Position numbers and translations under genes: made by a program | Assembly (NCBI RefSeq): GCF_021183625.1 | Contig: NZ_CP089214.1 | Location: 620,001-684,000 of the forward strand | Direction of reading: 5' to 3' | Length of the DNA: 64,000 bases | Source of the DNA: Nocardia asteroides | Lineage (GTDB): Bacteria > Actinomycetota > Actinomycetes > Mycobacteriales > Mycobacteriaceae | Part shown: positions 8,860 through 19,543 of the stretch, piece by piece | How positions within the stretch are numbered: position 1 is the stretch's first letter | How the letters are laid out: each line of letters opens with the position of its first letter | Notes under the pieces: model-generated | Told to the model about the DNA's origin: nothing | Databases searched by the model: none | Seen by the model: only the letters and a program-made list of their open reading frames with translations

Positions 8860-11291
8860 CCGCCACCGTGCCAGGCACCGGCCGGGAGCAGGCCGTCACC
8901 GACCTGGTGACGCTGACCATCGACGACACCGAGATCAGCGTGCCGAAGGGCACGCTGCTGATCCGCGCCGCGGAGCTGGTCGGCATCCAGATCCCGCGCT
9001 TCTGCGACCATCCGCTGCTCGACCCGGTCGGCGCCTGCCGCCAGTGCCTGGTGGAGGTGGAGGGGCAGCGCAAACCGGTGGCGTCCTGCACCGTCGCGGT
9101 GGCCGAGGGCATGGTGGTACGCACCCAGCTCACCTCGGCGGCGGCGGGCCGCGCCCAGGAGGGCGTGATGGAGCTGCTGCTCATCAACCACCCGCTGGAC
9201 TGCCCGGTCTGCGACAAGGGCGGCGAGTGCCCGCTGCAGAACCAGGCCATGTCCTCGGGGCGCACCGAGTCCCGCTTCGACGGGGTCAAACGCACCTACC
9301 CCAAGCCGATCCCGCTCTCCACCGCCGTGCTGCTGGACCGGGAGCGCTGCGTGCTCTGCGCGCGCTGCACCCGCTTCGCCCAGCAGGTGGCGGGCGACCC
9401 GTTCATCGAGCTGATGGATCGCGGTGCGCTGCAGCAGGTCGGCACCGCCGAGTCGGAGCCGCTGGACTCCTACTTCTCCGGCAACACCGTGCAGATCTGC
9501 CCGGTCGGCGCGCTCACCGGCACCGCCTACCGATTCCGGGCGCGCCCGTTCGACCTGGTGTCGAGCCCGAGCGTGTGCGAGCACTGCGCGTCGGGGTGCG
9601 CGCAGCGCACCGACCACCGGCGCGGGAAGGTGCTGCGCCGCCTGGCCGGGGACGACCCGCAGGTCAACGAGGAGTGGAACTGCGACAAGGGCCGCTGGGC
9701 CTTCGCCTACGCCACCGAGCGCGACCGGATCACCACCCCGCTGGTCCGCGGCGCCGACGGCGAGCTGGCCGCCGCCTCCTGGTCGGAGGCGCTGGCGATC
9801 GCCGCGATCGGGCTGAGCGAGGCGCGCGGCGCGGCCGGGGTGCTGGTCGGCGGCCGGGCGACCGAGGAGGACGCCTACGCCTACGCCAAGTTCGCGCGGG
9901 TCGCGCTCGGCTCCAACGACATCGACTTCCGGGCGCGGCCGCACTCGGCGGAGGAGGCGGAGTTCCTGGCGGCACTGGTGGCCGGGCGCGGGGTCGGCGT
10001 GGACTACGCGGGCCTGGAGCGGGCGCCGATCGTGCTGCTCGCCGGGTTCGAGCCGGAGGAGGAGTCGCCGATCGTCTACCTGCGGCTGCGCAAGGCCGCG
10101 CGCACCGCCACGCTGCCGGTCTTCGCGATCGCGCCGTTCACCTCGCGCGGGCTGACCCGGATGTCGGGCCGGCTGCTGCGCACCGAGCCGGGTGGCGAGC
10201 CGGCGCTGCTGGACGCGCTGCGCACCGATTTCGGCACCGCGGCGCGGCTGCTGCGCGAACCGGGCGCGGTGATCATGGCCGGTGAGCGGCTGGCCGCGAT
10301 CCCGGGGGCGCTCTCGGCGGTGGCGCGGCTCGCGGCGGAGTCCGGGGCCGGGCTGGCATGGGTGCCGCGGCGGGCCGGGGAGCGCGGCGCGGTCGAGGCC
10401 GGTGCGCTGCCCGGGTTGCTGCCCGGCGGGCGTCCGGTGGCGGATCCGGCGGCGCGCGGGCAGGTGGCGGCGGCGTGGGGCGCCGAGCTGCCGGTGTCGG
10501 CCGGCCGCGACACCACCGGGATCCTCGGCGCCGCGAGCGAATTGCGCGCCCTGCTGCTCGGCGGTGTCGACCTGGACGATCTGCCCGACCCGGTGGCGGC
10601 GCGCGCGGCGCTGGAGGCGGCGTCGTTCGTGGTGAGCCTGGAGCTGCGGCACAGCGCGGTCACCGATTTCGCGGACGTGGTGTTCCCGGTGGCGTCGGTG
10701 GCGGAGAAGGCGGGCACCTTCCGGAACTGGGAGGGGCGGGCGCGCCCGTTCGAGGCGGCGCTGGGCGGGTCGACGGTGCGCCGCACCGCGGCCCCGCTGC
10801 CCGACCTGCGGGTGCTGCACGCGCTCGCCGAGGAGATGGGCACCCCGATCGGGTTGCGCGATGTCGCCGCGGCGCGCGCGGAGCTGGCCGGGCTCGGCCG
10901 CTGGACCGGGAACCCGGTTCCGGCGCCGGAACACGATCACCCGGAGCTGCCGCACCCGGAGTCCGGGTCGGCGATCCTGACCGGCTGGCGGATGCTGCTC
11001 GACCGCGGCCGCCTGCAGGACGGGGAGGACGCGCTCGCCGGTTCCGCGCGGCCCGCCGTGGTGCGGCTCTCCGCCGACACCGCCGCCGAGATCGGTGTCG
11101 CCGCGGGCGAACCGGTCACCGTGCGCACCGCGCACGGCGCCATCACGCTCCCGCTCGACCTCGCCGACCTGCCCGACCGCGTCGTCTGGCTGCCGTGGAA
11201 CTCGCCGGGCAGCACCGTCGCCGCGACCCTGCGCGCCCGCCCCGGCGACGTGGTCTCGATCGCCCCGGCCGACGGGCGAGCCGATGCGTGA
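8856..11291 (+). CDS. nuoG: NADH-quinone oxidoreductase subunit G
   Basis: An 811-residue iron-sulfur subunit of the peripheral arm. The N-terminal ferredoxin-like domain (residues ~20-100) has 2Fe-2S ligands in [14 protein letters not shown] and ASC. Next come the His-Cys4 cluster region [19 protein letters not shown] and the [11 protein letters not shown] motif. A further cluster C-x2-C-x3-C-x27-C beginning at C241 corresponds to N7, which is found only in some bacteria. The rest is a degenerate molybdopterin-oxidoreductase fold that binds no cofactor. A 51-bp gap separates it from nuoH, one of the few real gaps in the operon. Confidence 0.97.
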   Translation: MTATVPGTGREQAVTDLVTLTIDDTEISVPKGTLLIRAAELVGIQIPRFCDHPLLDPVGACRQCLVEVEGQRKPVASCTVAVAEGMVVRTQLTSAAAGRAQEGVMELLLINHPLDCPVCDKGGECPLQNQAMSSGRTESRFDGVKRTYPKPIPLSTAVLLDRERCVLCARCTRFAQQVAGDPFIELMDRGALQQVGTAESEPLDSYFSGNTVQICPVGALTGTAYRFRARPFDLVSSPSVCEHCASGCAQRTDHRRGKVLRRLAGDDPQVNEEWNCDKGRWAFAYATERDRITTPLVRGADGELAAASWSEALAIAAIGLSEARGAAGVLVGGRATEEDAYAYAKFARVALGSNDIDFRARPHSAEEAEFLAALVAGRGVGVDYAGLERAPIVLLAGFEPEEESPIVYLRLRKAARTATLPVFAIAPFTSRGLTRMSGRLLRTEPGGEPALLDALRTDFGTAARLLREPGAVIMAGERLAAIPGALSAVARLAAESGAGLAWVPRRAGERGAVEAGALPGLLPGGRPVADPAARGQVAAAWGAELPVSAGRDTTGILGAASELRALLLGGVDLDDLPDPVAARAALEAASFVVSLELRHSAVTDFADVVFPVASVAEKAGTFRNWEGRARPFEAALGGSTVRRTAAPLPDLRVLHALAEEMGTPIGLRDVAAARAELAGLGRWTGNPVPAPEHDHPELPHPESGSAILTGWRMLLDRGRLQDGEDALAGSARPAVVRLSADTAAEIGVAAGEPVTVRTAHGAITLPLDLADLPDRVVWLPWNSPGSTVAATLRARPGDVVSIAPADGRADA

Positions 11292-11342
11292 CGCGCGCAC
11301 GGCCCGGCCCGGCGCATCCCGCACTACCGGAGGAGTCCCGCG

Positions 11343-13196
11343 ATGAACGGCGTGTTCGGCACCGACCCGCTGTGGCTGGTGCTGCTGAAAGCGGTGGGCG
11401 TCTTCGTCTTCGCCATCATGATCCCGCTGATCGCGGTGCTGGCCGAGCGCAAGGTCGTCGCCCGCATGCAGATGCGGATCGGCCCGAACCGGACCGGCCC
11501 GTTCGGCATCCTGCAGTCCATCGCCGACGGCGCCAAGATGGCGCTGAAGGAGGACATCATCCCGGCGGTGGTGGACAAGCCGATCTTCATCATGGCGCCG
11601 ATCCTCTCGGTGATCCCGGCGTTCATGGCCTTCGCGGTGATCCCGTTCGGCCCTGAGGTCTCGATCTTCGGGCACACCACCGCGCTGCAGCTCACCGATA
11701 TGCCGGTGGCGGTGCTCTACATCCTGGCCGTCACCTCGATCGGGGTGTACGGGATCGTGCTGGCCGGCTGGTCATCGGGGTCGACGTACCCGCTGCTGGG
11801 CGGGTTGCGCTCGACCGCGCAGGTGATCTCCTACGAGATCGCGATGGCGCTCTGCTTCGCGACGGTGTTCCTGCTCTCGGGCACGATGGCGACCTCGGGG
11901 ATCGTGGCCGCGCAGACCGGCACCTGGTACGTCTTCCTGCTGCTTCCCTCGTTCCTGATCTACTGCGTGGCCATGGTCGGGGAGACCAACCGGGCCCCGT
12001 TCGACCTGCCCGAGGCCGAGGGCGAGCTGGTCGGCGGCTTCCACACCGAGTACTCCTCGCTGAAGTTCGCCATGTTCATGCTGGCCGAGTACGTGAACAT
12101 GGGCACTGTCTCCGCGCTGGCGACGACGCTGTTCCTGGGTGGCTGGCGGGCGCCGTGGCCGCTGAACATGTGGGAGGGCGCGAACGCGGGCTGGTGGCCG
12201 CTGCTGTGGTTCACGCTCAAGGTGTGGGCGTTCCTGTTCGTCTTCGTCTGGCTGCGCGGCACGCTGCCCCGGCTGCGCTACGACCAGTTCATGAACCTGG
12301 GCTGGAAGCTGCTCATCCCGACCGCGCTGCTCTGGGTGATGGTGGTGGCAACGGCCCGGGTGCTCGGCAACGAGGGATATCCGGTCGAGACCCCGATCCT
12401 GGTGCTGGTCGGCCTGGCGATCACCGCGGGCATGATCGCGCTGTTCCTGCGCGCGGGGAGGGCCCCGACGATCCCGGACGAACCGGCCGAGACCGGGCCG
12501 CCCGCGGCGGAATCCGGGCGGCACGGCGCGGTGTACCTGGGGTTCCCGACCCCGCCGGTGCCCGCCGGGCTGACCCACGCCGACGCCGCGACCGGCGGGC
12601 TCCTCGAGCCGCTGGCCGGGTTCGCGGTGACGGCGGCGACGATGTTCAAGAAGCCGATCACCGAGTTCTACCCGGAGCAGAAGGTGCCGACCGCGCCCCG
12701 CTACCACGGGCGGCACCAGCTCAACCGGCACCCGGACGGGCTGGAGAAGTGCGTGGGCTGCGAGCTCTGCGCGTGGGCCTGCCCGGCGGACGCGATCTTC
12801 GTCGAGGGCGCCGACAACACCGAGGGCGAGCGGTTCTCCCCCGGTGAGCGGTACGGGCGGGTCTACCAGATCAACTACCTGCGCTGCATCGGCTGCGGGC
12901 TGTGCGTGGAGGCCTGCCCGACCCGGGCGCTGACCATGATCAACGACTACGAGCTCACCGACGACAACCGCGCGGCGCTCATCTACGAGAAGGACAAGCT
13001 GCTCGCCCCGCTGGCCCCCAACATGGAGGCACCGCCGCACGCGATGGTGCCCGGCACCGACGAGGGCGACTACTACCGGGCCGGGGTCACCGGCGCGCTC
13101 CCCGACCCCGGCCCGGCCGCCCGTGCGGCGGCGCGGGAACCGGACCCGGCCGCCACCCCGGAGCCGGTGGCCCTCACACCGGGAGGTGCCCGGTGA
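11343..13196 (+). CDS. nuoHI: NuoH-NuoI fusion (membrane quinone-site subunit joined to 2x4Fe-4S subunit)
   Basis: One uninterrupted frame of 617 residues encodes two complex I subunits that are normally separate. Residues 1 to ~380 are Nuo[36 protein letters not shown], and a ninth helix after the usual eight. Residues ~425-617 are Nuo[16 protein letters not shown], with ferredoxin motifs CxxCxxCxxxCP at C470 and C515. The 45-residue linker is Pro/Ala/Gly-rich and I found no stop in it. Possible internal starts (GTG at 12531, 12558 and 12627; ATG at 12642) have no clear Shine-Dalgarno. A ninth helix would place the C-terminus in the cytoplasm, where NuoI sits. A fusion created by a sequencing indel must be considered. 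Confidence 0.9.
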   Translation: MNGVFGTDPLWLVLLKAVGVFVFAIMIPLIAVLAERKVVARMQMRIGPNRTGPFGILQSIADGAKMALKEDIIPAVVDKPIFIMAPILSVIPAFMAFAVIPFGPEVSIFGHTTALQLTDMPVAVLYILAVTSIGVYGIVLAGWSSGSTYPLLGGLRSTAQVISYEIAMALCFATVFLLSGTMATSGIVAAQTGTWYVFLLLPSFLIYCVAMVGETNRAPFDLPEAEGELVGGFHTEYSSLKFAMFMLAEYVNMGTVSALATTLFLGGWRAPWPLNMWEGANAGWWPLLWFTLKVWAFLFVFVWLRGTLPRLRYDQFMNLGWKLLIPTALLWVMVVATARVLGNEGYPVETPILVLVGLAITAGMIALFLRAGRAPTIPDEPAETGPPAAESGRHGAVYLGFPTPPVPAGLTHADAATGGLLEPLAGFAVTAATMFKKPITEFYPEQKVPTAPRYHGRHQLNRHPDGLEKCVGCELCAWACPADAIFVEGADNTEGERFSPGERYGRVYQINYLRCIGCGLCVEACPTRALTMINDYELTDDNRAALIYEKDKLLAPLAPNMEAPPHAMVPGTDEGDYYRAGVTGALPDPGPAARAAAREPDPAATPEPVALTPGGAR

Positions 13197-13978
13197 GCGC
13201 GCTGACAACGCTGGCAGCGGAGCTCCCTCCCACCGGAACCGGTGAGGCGGTGCAGTTCTGGATCCTGGCCCCGGTGGCGATCCTGGGCGCGCTCGGCATG
13301 GTCTTCGCCCGCAAGGCGGTGCACTCGGCGCTCTGCCTGGCGGCGACGATGATCATCCTGGCGATCTTCTACATCGCCCAGGACGCGCTGTTCCTGGGCG
13401 TGGTGCAGATCGTGGTCTACACCGGCGCGGTGATGATGTTGTTCCTGTTCGTGCTCATGCTGGTCGGCGTCGACTCCGCGGAGTCGCTCACCGAGACGCT
13501 GCGCGGGCAGCGGGTGGCGGCGACGGTGGTCGGGCTCGGCTTCGGCGCGCTGTTCGTGGCGGGGCTCGCCCGCGGTGTCCGCGCGGCCGAGATCTCCCTC
13601 CCGGCAACGGGTTTCCCGGGCCGGGATGTGATAGCGGAGCTGGCCGAGCTGATCTTCCTTCGCTACGTGTGGGCCTTCGAGCTGACCGGCGCGCTGCTGA
13701 TCACCGCGACCATCGGCGCCATGGTGCTCGCGCACCGCGAGCGCTTCGGCCCGCGGCTGAACCAGCGCGAGCTGGTCAGGCGCCGCTTCCACGGCGGCGG
13801 CATGCGCCCGACCCCCCAGCCCACCCCCGGCGTGTACGCCAGGCACAACGCCGTCGACGTCCCGGCCCGGCTGCCGGACGGCTCGTTCGCCGAGCAGTCG
13901 GTGAGCACGATCCTGCGCCAACGCAAGGACAAGGCGCTGACCGATCCGACGGTGCTCGACGAGGAGGAGAACCGGTGA
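13193..13978 (+). CDS. nuoJ: NADH-quinone oxidoreductase subunit J
   Basis: A 261-residue membrane subunit with five hydrophobic helices. The conserved segment [20 protein letters not shown] is visible (about residues 57-76) and belongs to the E-channel between NuoH and NuoK. A ~90-residue hydrophilic C-terminal tail ([20 protein letters not shown]) is typical of actinobacterial NuoJ. The start is GTG at 13193, overlapping the nuoHI stop (GTGA). The stop overlaps the nuoK GTG in the same way. Confidence 0.96.
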   Translation: MSALTTLAAELPPTGTGEAVQFWILAPVAILGALGMVFARKAVHSALCLAATMIILAIFYIAQDALFLGVVQIVVYTGAVMMLFLFVLMLVGVDSAESLTETLRGQRVAATVVGLGFGALFVAGLARGVRAAEISLPATGFPGRDVIAELAELIFLRYVWAFELTGALLITATIGAMVLAHRERFGPRLNQRELVRRRFHGGGMRPTPQPTPGVYARHNAVDVPARLPDGSFAEQSVSTILRQRKDKALTDPTVLDEEENR

Positions 13979-14274
13979 ACCCCGCGAACTACCTGTTCCT
14001 GTCGGCGCTGCTGTTCACCATCGGCGCCGCGGGGGTGCTGCTGCGGCGCAACGCGATCGTGGTGTTCATGTGCGTCGAGCTCATGCTGAACGCGGTGAAC
14101 CTGGCGTTCGTGACCTTCGCCCGCCTGCACGCGAACCTGGAGGGCCAGGTCTTCGCCTTCTTCACGATGGTGGTGGCCGCGGCCGAGGTGGTGGTGGGGC
14201 TGGCGATCATCATGACCATCTTCCGTGCCCGCCGCTCGACCTCGGTCGACGACGCCAGTCTGCTGCGGTTCTGA
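13975..14274 (+). CDS. nuoK: NADH-quinone oxidoreductase subunit K
   Basis: A 99-residue three-helix antiporter-like subunit. The two membrane glutamates needed for proton translocation are present: E35 in FMCVELMLN and E71 in AAAEVVVG, matching E36 and E72 of E. coli. The GTG start overlaps the nuoJ stop by 4 bp. nuoL starts 2 bp after its stop. Length and motifs are normal. Confidence 0.97.
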   Translation: MNPANYLFLSALLFTIGAAGVLLRRNAIVVFMCVELMLNAVNLAFVTFARLHANLEGQVFAFFTMVVAAAEVVVGLAIIMTIFRARRSTSVDDASLLRF

Positions 14275-14275
14275 C

Positions 14276-16162
14276 ATGGATACCGTGACGCTCTGGCTGC
14301 TGCCCGCGCTGCCGCTGGCAGGCGCGGCCGTCCTGCTGCTGCTCGGCCGCCGCGCCGACCGCTGGGGGCACTGGCTCGGCTGCGCGACCGCGCTGGCCGC
14401 CTTCGCGCTGGCCGCGGCGGCCTTCGTGGCCATGCTCGGCCGGGCCACCGCCGACCGCGCGATCGGCGCCGACCTGTACTCCTGGGTCCCGGTGGACGGG
14501 CTGCAGGTTGATCTGGCGCTGCGCCTGGACCAGCTCTCGATGTGTTTCGTGCTGCTGATCACCGGGGTCGGCTCGCTGATCCACATCTACTCGACCGGCT
14601 ACATGAAGGACGATCCGGGTCGCCGCCGCTTCTTCGGCTTCCTGAACCTGTTCCTCGGCGCCATGCTGCTGCTGGTGCTCGCGGACAACTTCCTGGTGCT
14701 CTACCTGGGCTGGGAGGGCGTCGGGCTGGCCTCGTACCTGCTGATCGGGTTCTGGTTCCAGAAGCCGTCGGCGGCGACCGCGGCGAAGAAGGCGTTCGTG
14801 GTGAACCGGGTCGGCGACACCGGCCTGGCGATCGCCATGATGGTCATGTTCGCCACCTTCGGCTCGGTCGACTTCGGCACCGTCTTCGCCGGGGTGCCCG
14901 GCGCGAGCGAGGGCACGGTGCTGGCGCTGGGGCTGCTGCTCCTGCTGGCGGCGTGCGGCAAGTCGGCGCAGGTGCCGCTGCAGTCCTGGCTCGGCGACGC
15001 CATGGAGGGCCCCACCCCGGTCTCGGCGCTCATCCACGCCGCCACCATGGTCACCGCGGGCGTCTACCTGATCGCCCGCTGCCACGCCATCTACGACCTC
15101 TCCGCGGGCGCCCGGCTGGCGGTGGTGCTGGTCGGGGCGGTGACGCTGCTGTTCGGCGCGATCATCGGCTGCGCCAAGGACGACATCAAGAAGGCGCTGG
15201 CCGCCTCCACCATGAGCCAGATCGGCTACATGGTGCTGGCCGCGGGGCTCGGCCCGGCCGGGTACGCCTTCGCCATCCTGCACCTGCTCACGCACGGTTT
15301 CTTCAAGGCGGGGCTGTTCCTCGGCGCCGGGTCGGTCATGCACGCGATGAACGACGAGACCGACATGCGCCGCTACGGCGCGCTGCGGGCGGCGCTGCCG
15401 ATCACCTTCGCCACCTTCGGCCTCGGCTACCTGGCGATCATCGGGGTGCCGCCGTTCGCCGGGTTCTTCTCCAAGGACAAGATCATCGAGGCGGCCTTCG
15501 CCGAGCCGGGCGCGGCCGGGCTCGCACTCGGCGCGGTCACGCTGCTCGGCGCCGGGCTGACCGCGTTCTACATGACCCGGGTCATGCTGCTCACCTTCTT
15601 CGGCGAGCGCCGCTGGGCCGAGGACGCGCACCCGCACGAGGCCCCGGCCTCGATGACCGGGCCGATGATCGTGCTGGCCTTCGGCTCGGTCGGCGCGGGC
15701 GGGCTGCTGGTGCTCGGCTCCGGGCTGCAGACCTGGCTGGCCCCTGTGGTCGGTGAGGCGCACGGCGAGCACACGATCCCGGCCTGGGTGGTGACGCTGC
15801 TGGCGCTGGCCACGGTCGCCGTCGGCGTCGCGGTGGCGGTGCGGCGCTACGGGCGGCGCCCGGTGCCGCGCACCGCACCGGAGCCGGTGTCGGCGCTGAC
15901 CGTCGCGGCGCGGCGTGACCTCTACGGCGACGCGGTGAACGAGGCGGCGTTCATGCGGCCCGGGCAGCACCTGACCCGCTCGCTGGTCTTCGTCGACGCC
16001 CGCGGGATCGACGGCGTGGTGAACAGCACCGCGGCCGGGATCGGCGGGCTCTCGGCCCGGTTGCGGCGCGCGCAGACCGGTTTCGTGCGCTCCTACGCGC
16101 TGTCCATGTTCACCGGCGCGGCCCTGGTGGCCGCAGCCCTGCTGGCGGTGAGGATCTGGTGA
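14276..16162 (+). CDS. nuoL: NADH-quinone oxidoreductase subunit L
   Basis: A 628-residue proton-pumping subunit at the distal end of the membrane arm, homologous to Mrp Na+/H+ antiporters. Signatures are [19 protein letters not shown] (helix-5 glutamate), the lysine region [20 protein letters not shown], and [20 protein letters not shown]. The C-terminal ~130 residues would include the lateral helix HL and the last membrane helix. ATG at 14276 follows the nuoK stop by one base, and an in-frame open stretch from 14225 lies within nuoK. The stop overlaps nuoM (GTGA). Confidence 0.97.
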   Translation: MDTVTLWLLPALPLAGAAVLLLLGRRADRWGHWLGCATALAAFALAAAAFVAMLGRATADRAIGADLYSWVPVDGLQVDLALRLDQLSMCFVLLITGVGSLIHIYSTGYMKDDPGRRRFFGFLNLFLGAMLLLVLADNFLVLYLGWEGVGLASYLLIGFWFQKPSAATAAKKAFVVNRVGDTGLAIAMMVMFATFGSVDFGTVFAGVPGASEGTVLALGLLLLLAACGKSAQVPLQSWLGDAMEGPTPVSALIHAATMVTAGVYLIARCHAIYDLSAGARLAVVLVGAVTLLFGAIIGCAKDDIKKALAASTMSQIGYMVLAAGLGPAGYAFAILHLLTHGFFKAGLFLGAGSVMHAMNDETDMRRYGALRAALPITFATFGLGYLAIIGVPPFAGFFSKDKIIEAAFAEPGAAGLALGAVTLLGAGLTAFYMTRVMLLTFFGERRWAEDAHPHEAPASMTGPMIVLAFGSVGAGGLLVLGSGLQTWLAPVVGEAHGEHTIPAWVVTLLALATVAVGVAVAVRRYGRRPVPRTAPEPVSALTVAARRDLYGDAVNEAAFMRPGQHLTRSLVFVDARGIDGVVNSTAAGIGGLSARLRRAQTGFVRSYALSMFTGAALVAAALLAVRIW

Positions 16163-17763
16163 ACGATTTCCCCTGGTTGACGGTGCTCTGGCTGGTCCCG
16201 GCCGGAGGCGCGCTGCTGGCCGCGGTGATGCCTGCCGCGCGCCCGGCCGCGGCGCGCTACGTCGCGCTCGGCGCGGCGCTGCTCACGCTGGCGGTCGCGG
16301 CCGGGGTGGCGGTGGGTTTCGAGCCGGGCGCCGGCCGCTACCAGTTCGTCGAGGAGCACGAGTGGATCCCGGCCTTCGGCGCAGGCTACACCCTCGGCGT
16401 CGACGGCATCGCGCTGGTGCTGGTGCTGCTCACCGCCGCGCTCATGCCGCTGCTGCTGCTCGCGGGCTGGCACGACGGCCGCGCCGCGGGAGCGGGGCCG
16501 CGCGCCACGCACACCTACGTGGCGCTGATGCTGGTGGTCGAGGCGATGGTGCTGCTCTCCTTCACCTCGCTCGACATCCTGCTGTTCTACGTGTTCTTCG
16601 AGGCCATGCTGATCCCGATGTACTTCCTCATCGGCGGTTTCGGCCCGCGCACCGGCGACGAGCAGGCGCGGCAGCAGCGCTCGCGGGCGGCGGTGAAGTT
16701 CCTGCTCTACAACCTGTTCGGCGGGCTGGTAATGCTGGCGGCGGTGATCGGGCTCTACGTGCTCACCGCGCGCGAGGGGCTCGGCGCGGACGGCGGCGGC
16801 ACCTTCGACATGCGGATCGTGGCCGAGGCGGCGGCGAACGGGCAGCTTGGCGCGGCGGCGCCGGTGCTGGACGCGCTGTTCCTCGGGTTCCTGTTCGCCT
16901 TCGCGGTGAAGGCACCGCTGTGGCCGCTGCACACCTGGCTGCCGGGGGCGGCGGTGGCGGCGACCCCGGCGGGCGCGGTGCTGATGATGGCGGTGGTGGA
17001 CAAGGTCGGCACCTTCGGCATGCTGCGCTACAGCCTGCCGCTGTTCCCGGACTCCGCGCGCTCCTACGCGCCGGTGATCGTCACCCTGGCGGTGGTCGGC
17101 ATCCTGTACGGGGCGCTGCTGGCGATCGGGCAGACCGACATCATGCGGCTCATCGCCTACACCTCGATCTCGCACTTCGGCTTCATCATCCTCGGCATCT
17201 TCGCCATGACCGGGCAGGGCCAGACCGGCGCCACGCTCTACATGGTGAACCACGGGATCTCCACGGCCGCGCTGTTCCTGGTGGCCGGGTTCCTGGTGTC
17301 GCGGCGCGGCAGCACGCTGATCGCCGACTACGGCGGGGTGCAGAAGGTGGCGCCGGTGCTGGCGGGGAGCTTCTTCGTGGCCGGGCTGGCGACGCTGTCG
17401 CTGCCGGGGCTGGCGCCGTTCGTCAGCGAGTTCCTGGTCCTGGTCGGCACCTTCACCCGCTACCAGGTGGCGGCGATCGTGGCGGCGGGCGCGCTGGTGC
17501 TGGCCGCGATCTACATCCTGTGGCTGTACCAGCGGCTGATGACCGGGCCGGTGCGGGAGGAGAACGCGACGCTGCCGGATCTGGTGCCGCGCGAGCTGCT
17601 GGTGCTGGCGCCGCTGCTGGCCGCGCTGCTCGTCCTCGGCGTGTATCCGAAGCCGGTGCTGGAGCTGGTGGATCCCGCTGTCCAGCAGACGCTGACCTCG
17701 GTCGGCGTGCAGGACCCGGTCCCCGCTGTTCCGTCGGCGAATGCCGGGAAGGAACCGAAATGA
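16159..17763 (+). CDS. nuoM: NADH-quinone oxidoreductase subunit M
   Basis: A 534-residue proton-pumping antiporter-like subunit with about 14 predicted helices. Diagnostic segments are the helix-5 glutamate in [31 protein letters not shown] with its functional Lys, and [16 protein letters not shown]. The GTG start overlaps the nuoL stop. The stop (TGA at 17761-17763) overlaps the nuoN ATG. Confidence 0.97.
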   Translation: MNDFPWLTVLWLVPAGGALLAAVMPAARPAAARYVALGAALLTLAVAAGVAVGFEPGAGRYQFVEEHEWIPAFGAGYTLGVDGIALVLVLLTAALMPLLLLAGWHDGRAAGAGPRATHTYVALMLVVEAMVLLSFTSLDILLFYVFFEAMLIPMYFLIGGFGPRTGDEQARQQRSRAAVKFLLYNLFGGLVMLAAVIGLYVLTAREGLGADGGGTFDMRIVAEAAANGQLGAAAPVLDALFLGFLFAFAVKAPLWPLHTWLPGAAVAATPAGAVLMMAVVDKVGTFGMLRYSLPLFPDSARSYAPVIVTLAVVGILYGALLAIGQTDIMRLIAYTSISHFGFIILGIFAMTGQGQTGATLYMVNHGISTAALFLVAGFLVSRRGSTLIADYGGVQKVAPVLAGSFFVAGLATLSLPGLAPFVSEFLVLVGTFTRYQVAAIVAAGALVLAAIYILWLYQRLMTGPVREENATLPDLVPRELLVLAPLLAALLVLGVYPKPVLELVDPAVQQTLTSVGVQDPVPAVPSANAGKEPK

Positions 17764-19382
17764 GCTCTCCGACGATGTCTCTCGCCGCCGCGCTGCCCGC
17801 GCCGAGTATCGAGTACGGGCTGCTCTCCCCCATGCTGCTGGTCTTCGCGGCCGGGGTGCTCGGGGTGCTGGTGGAGGCGTTCGCGCCGCGCAGGTCGCGC
17901 TACACCCTGCACCTGGTGCTCGCGGTGTCCGCGCTGGTGGCGGCGTTCGTGGCGGTGCTGCTGCTGGCGGGCACCTCGGCGACGGCGGTGGCGGGGGCGG
18001 TCGCGGTGGACGGGGTCACGCTGTTCCTGCAGGGCGCGATCCTGGTGGTCGCGGTGCTGGGGGTGGTTCTCGCCGCCGAGCGCGGCCTCCCCGCGCCGGG
18101 CCGGGCCCGCTCGGGGCCGGGCACCTGGACCGCGGCGGCCGCCCAGCACGCCGCGCGCCGGGTGGACGCCTTCACCCCGCAGGCCGCCGCGGTGCCGGGC
18201 GGGGCCGACGAGGACGCGGCCGCGCGCGCCGGGATCGCCGCCACCGAGGTGTTCCCGCTGCTGCTGCTCGCGGTGGGCGGGCTGCTGCTCTTCCCGGCCT
18301 CGAACGACCTGCTGACGATGTTCGTCGCGCTCGAGGTGCTCTCGCTGCCGCTGTACCTGCTGTGCGGGCTGGCCCGGTATCGCCGGCTGCTCTCGCAGGA
18401 GGCCGCGCTGAAATATTTCCTGCTCGGCGCCTTCTCGTCGGCGTTCTTCCTGTACGGGGTGGCGCTGCTCTACGGGGCGGCGGGCACGGTGCGGTTGAGC
18501 GGGATCGGCGCCGCGCTGGCCGGGCAGTCCGGGGAGCCGCTGCTGGCGCTGCTCGGGGTCGGCATGCTGGCGGTGGGGTTGCTGTTCAAGGTGGGGGCGG
18601 TGCCGTTCCAGGCGTGGGTGCCCGACGTCTACCAGGGCGCGCCGACGCCGGTGACGGCCTTCATGGCCGCCGCGACCAAGATCGCGGCGATCGGCGCGCT
18701 GGTGCGGGTGCTCACGGTCGCGGTGCCCTCGCTGCGCGACGACTGGCGTCCGGTGCTGGCGGCGGTGTGCATCGCGACCATGGTGCTCGGCGCGGTCATG
18801 GCGGTCACCCAGACCGATGTGAAGCGGATGCTGGCGTATTCGTCGGTGGCGCACGCCGGGTTCCTGCTCACCGGCGTCGTCGCGGCCGACGACGCGGGCA
18901 CCGCGGCGCTGCTGTTCTACCTGGCCGTCTACGGCCTCGGCACGCTCGCCGCGTTCGCCGCGGTGGCGCTGGTGCGCGCCCCCGACGGATCGGAGGCGAC
19001 CGCGCTCGCCGACTGGGCCGGGCTCGGCCGCCGCAACCCGTGGCTGGCGGGCGCCTTCGCGCTGCTCCTGCTCTCCTTCGCCGGAATCCCGCTCACCAGT
19101 GGCTTCGTCGCCAAGTTCGCGGTATTCGGCGCGGCGGCCGGTGCGGACGCGGCGGTGCTGGTGATCGTCGGCGTGCTGTGCAGCGCGGTGGCGGCGTTCT
19201 TCTACGTGCGGGTGATCGTGATGATGTTCTTCACCGACCCGCCCGCGGAAGGGCCGAGCGTCATCACCCCCGCGCCGACCACCGCGGTGGTGGCGGTGGG
19301 CTCGGTCGCCACGCTGCTGCTCGGGGTGTTCCCGCAGCCGCTGCTCGAGCTCGCCGAGCGGGCGGCGGTGTTCGTGCGCTGA
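17760..19382 (+). CDS. nuoN: NADH-quinone oxidoreductase subunit N
   Basis: A 540-residue proton-pumping antiporter-like subunit and the last nuo gene. Conserved motifs are FVALEVLSLPLYLLCG, KVGAVPFQAWVPDVYQGAPT and DVKRMLAYSSVAHAGFLL. A hydrophilic insert rich in Ala/Arg (around residues 105-160) lies between early helices, as in other actinobacterial NuoN. ATG at 17760 overlaps the nuoM stop. Transcription runs toward a small minus-strand peptide gene, and no strong terminator was seen between them. Confidence 0.97.
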   Translation: MSSPTMSLAAALPAPSIEYGLLSPMLLVFAAGVLGVLVEAFAPRRSRYTLHLVLAVSALVAAFVAVLLLAGTSATAVAGAVAVDGVTLFLQGAILVVAVLGVVLAAERGLPAPGRARSGPGTWTAAAAQHAARRVDAFTPQAAAVPGGADEDAAARAGIAATEVFPLLLLAVGGLLLFPASNDLLTMFVALEVLSLPLYLLCGLARYRRLLSQEAALKYFLLGAFSSAFFLYGVALLYGAAGTVRLSGIGAALAGQSGEPLLALLGVGMLAVGLLFKVGAVPFQAWVPDVYQGAPTPVTAFMAAATKIAAIGALVRVLTVAVPSLRDDWRPVLAAVCIATMVLGAVMAVTQTDVKRMLAYSSVAHAGFLLTGVVAADDAGTAALLFYLAVYGLGTLAAFAAVALVRAPDGSEATALADWAGLGRRNPWLAGAFALLLLSFAGIPLTSGFVAKFAVFGAAAGADAAVLVIVGVLCSAVAAFFYVRVIVMMFFTDPPAEGPSVITPAPTTAVVAVGSVATLLLGVFPQPLLELAERAAVFVR

Positions 19383-19386
19383 GGGG

Positions 19387-19467
19387 TCAGGACAGGAGCA
19401 GCGCCAGGGCGGCCAGCAGCCACAGCAATTGGTACTGCCACAGAACGGGGGGCTGATATGTGTCCAT
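19387..19467 (-). CDS. 26-residue single-helix membrane peptide
   Basis: A small reading frame on the minus strand, convergent with nuoN. It encodes a 26-residue peptide beginning MDTYQPPVLWQYQ and ending in a run of Leu, Ala and Trp long enough to span a membrane. A good Shine-Dalgarno (AAGGA, 7-nt spacing) precedes the ATG. Size and layout resemble other bacterial single-helix regulators such as KdpF, but there is no sequence match to them. Its position after nuoN invites a link to complex I, but that is speculation. It could also be a chance frame. Confidence 0.45.
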   Translation of the reverse strand: MDTYQPPVLWQYQLLWLLAALALLLS

Positions 19468-19543
19468 CGGGGATTCCTTCGCGCTGGTCCACTCACGGTA
19501 GGGCCGATGGGCGGCGCGCGACAGCCGTAACCTGTCACGCCCC

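Noticed and set aside
8517..11675. A 1052-codon open frame antisense to nuoF, nuoG and nuoH
   Set aside because: Composition (His/Arg/Gln/Gly-rich, no domains) is that of a shadow frame, and the + strand genes are unambiguous.
12558..13196. Separate nuoI starting at an internal GTG or ATG
   Set aside because: No stop precedes it in the same frame and no Shine-Dalgarno is evident, so the direct reading is a fusion. It stays possible if the sequence contains an indel.
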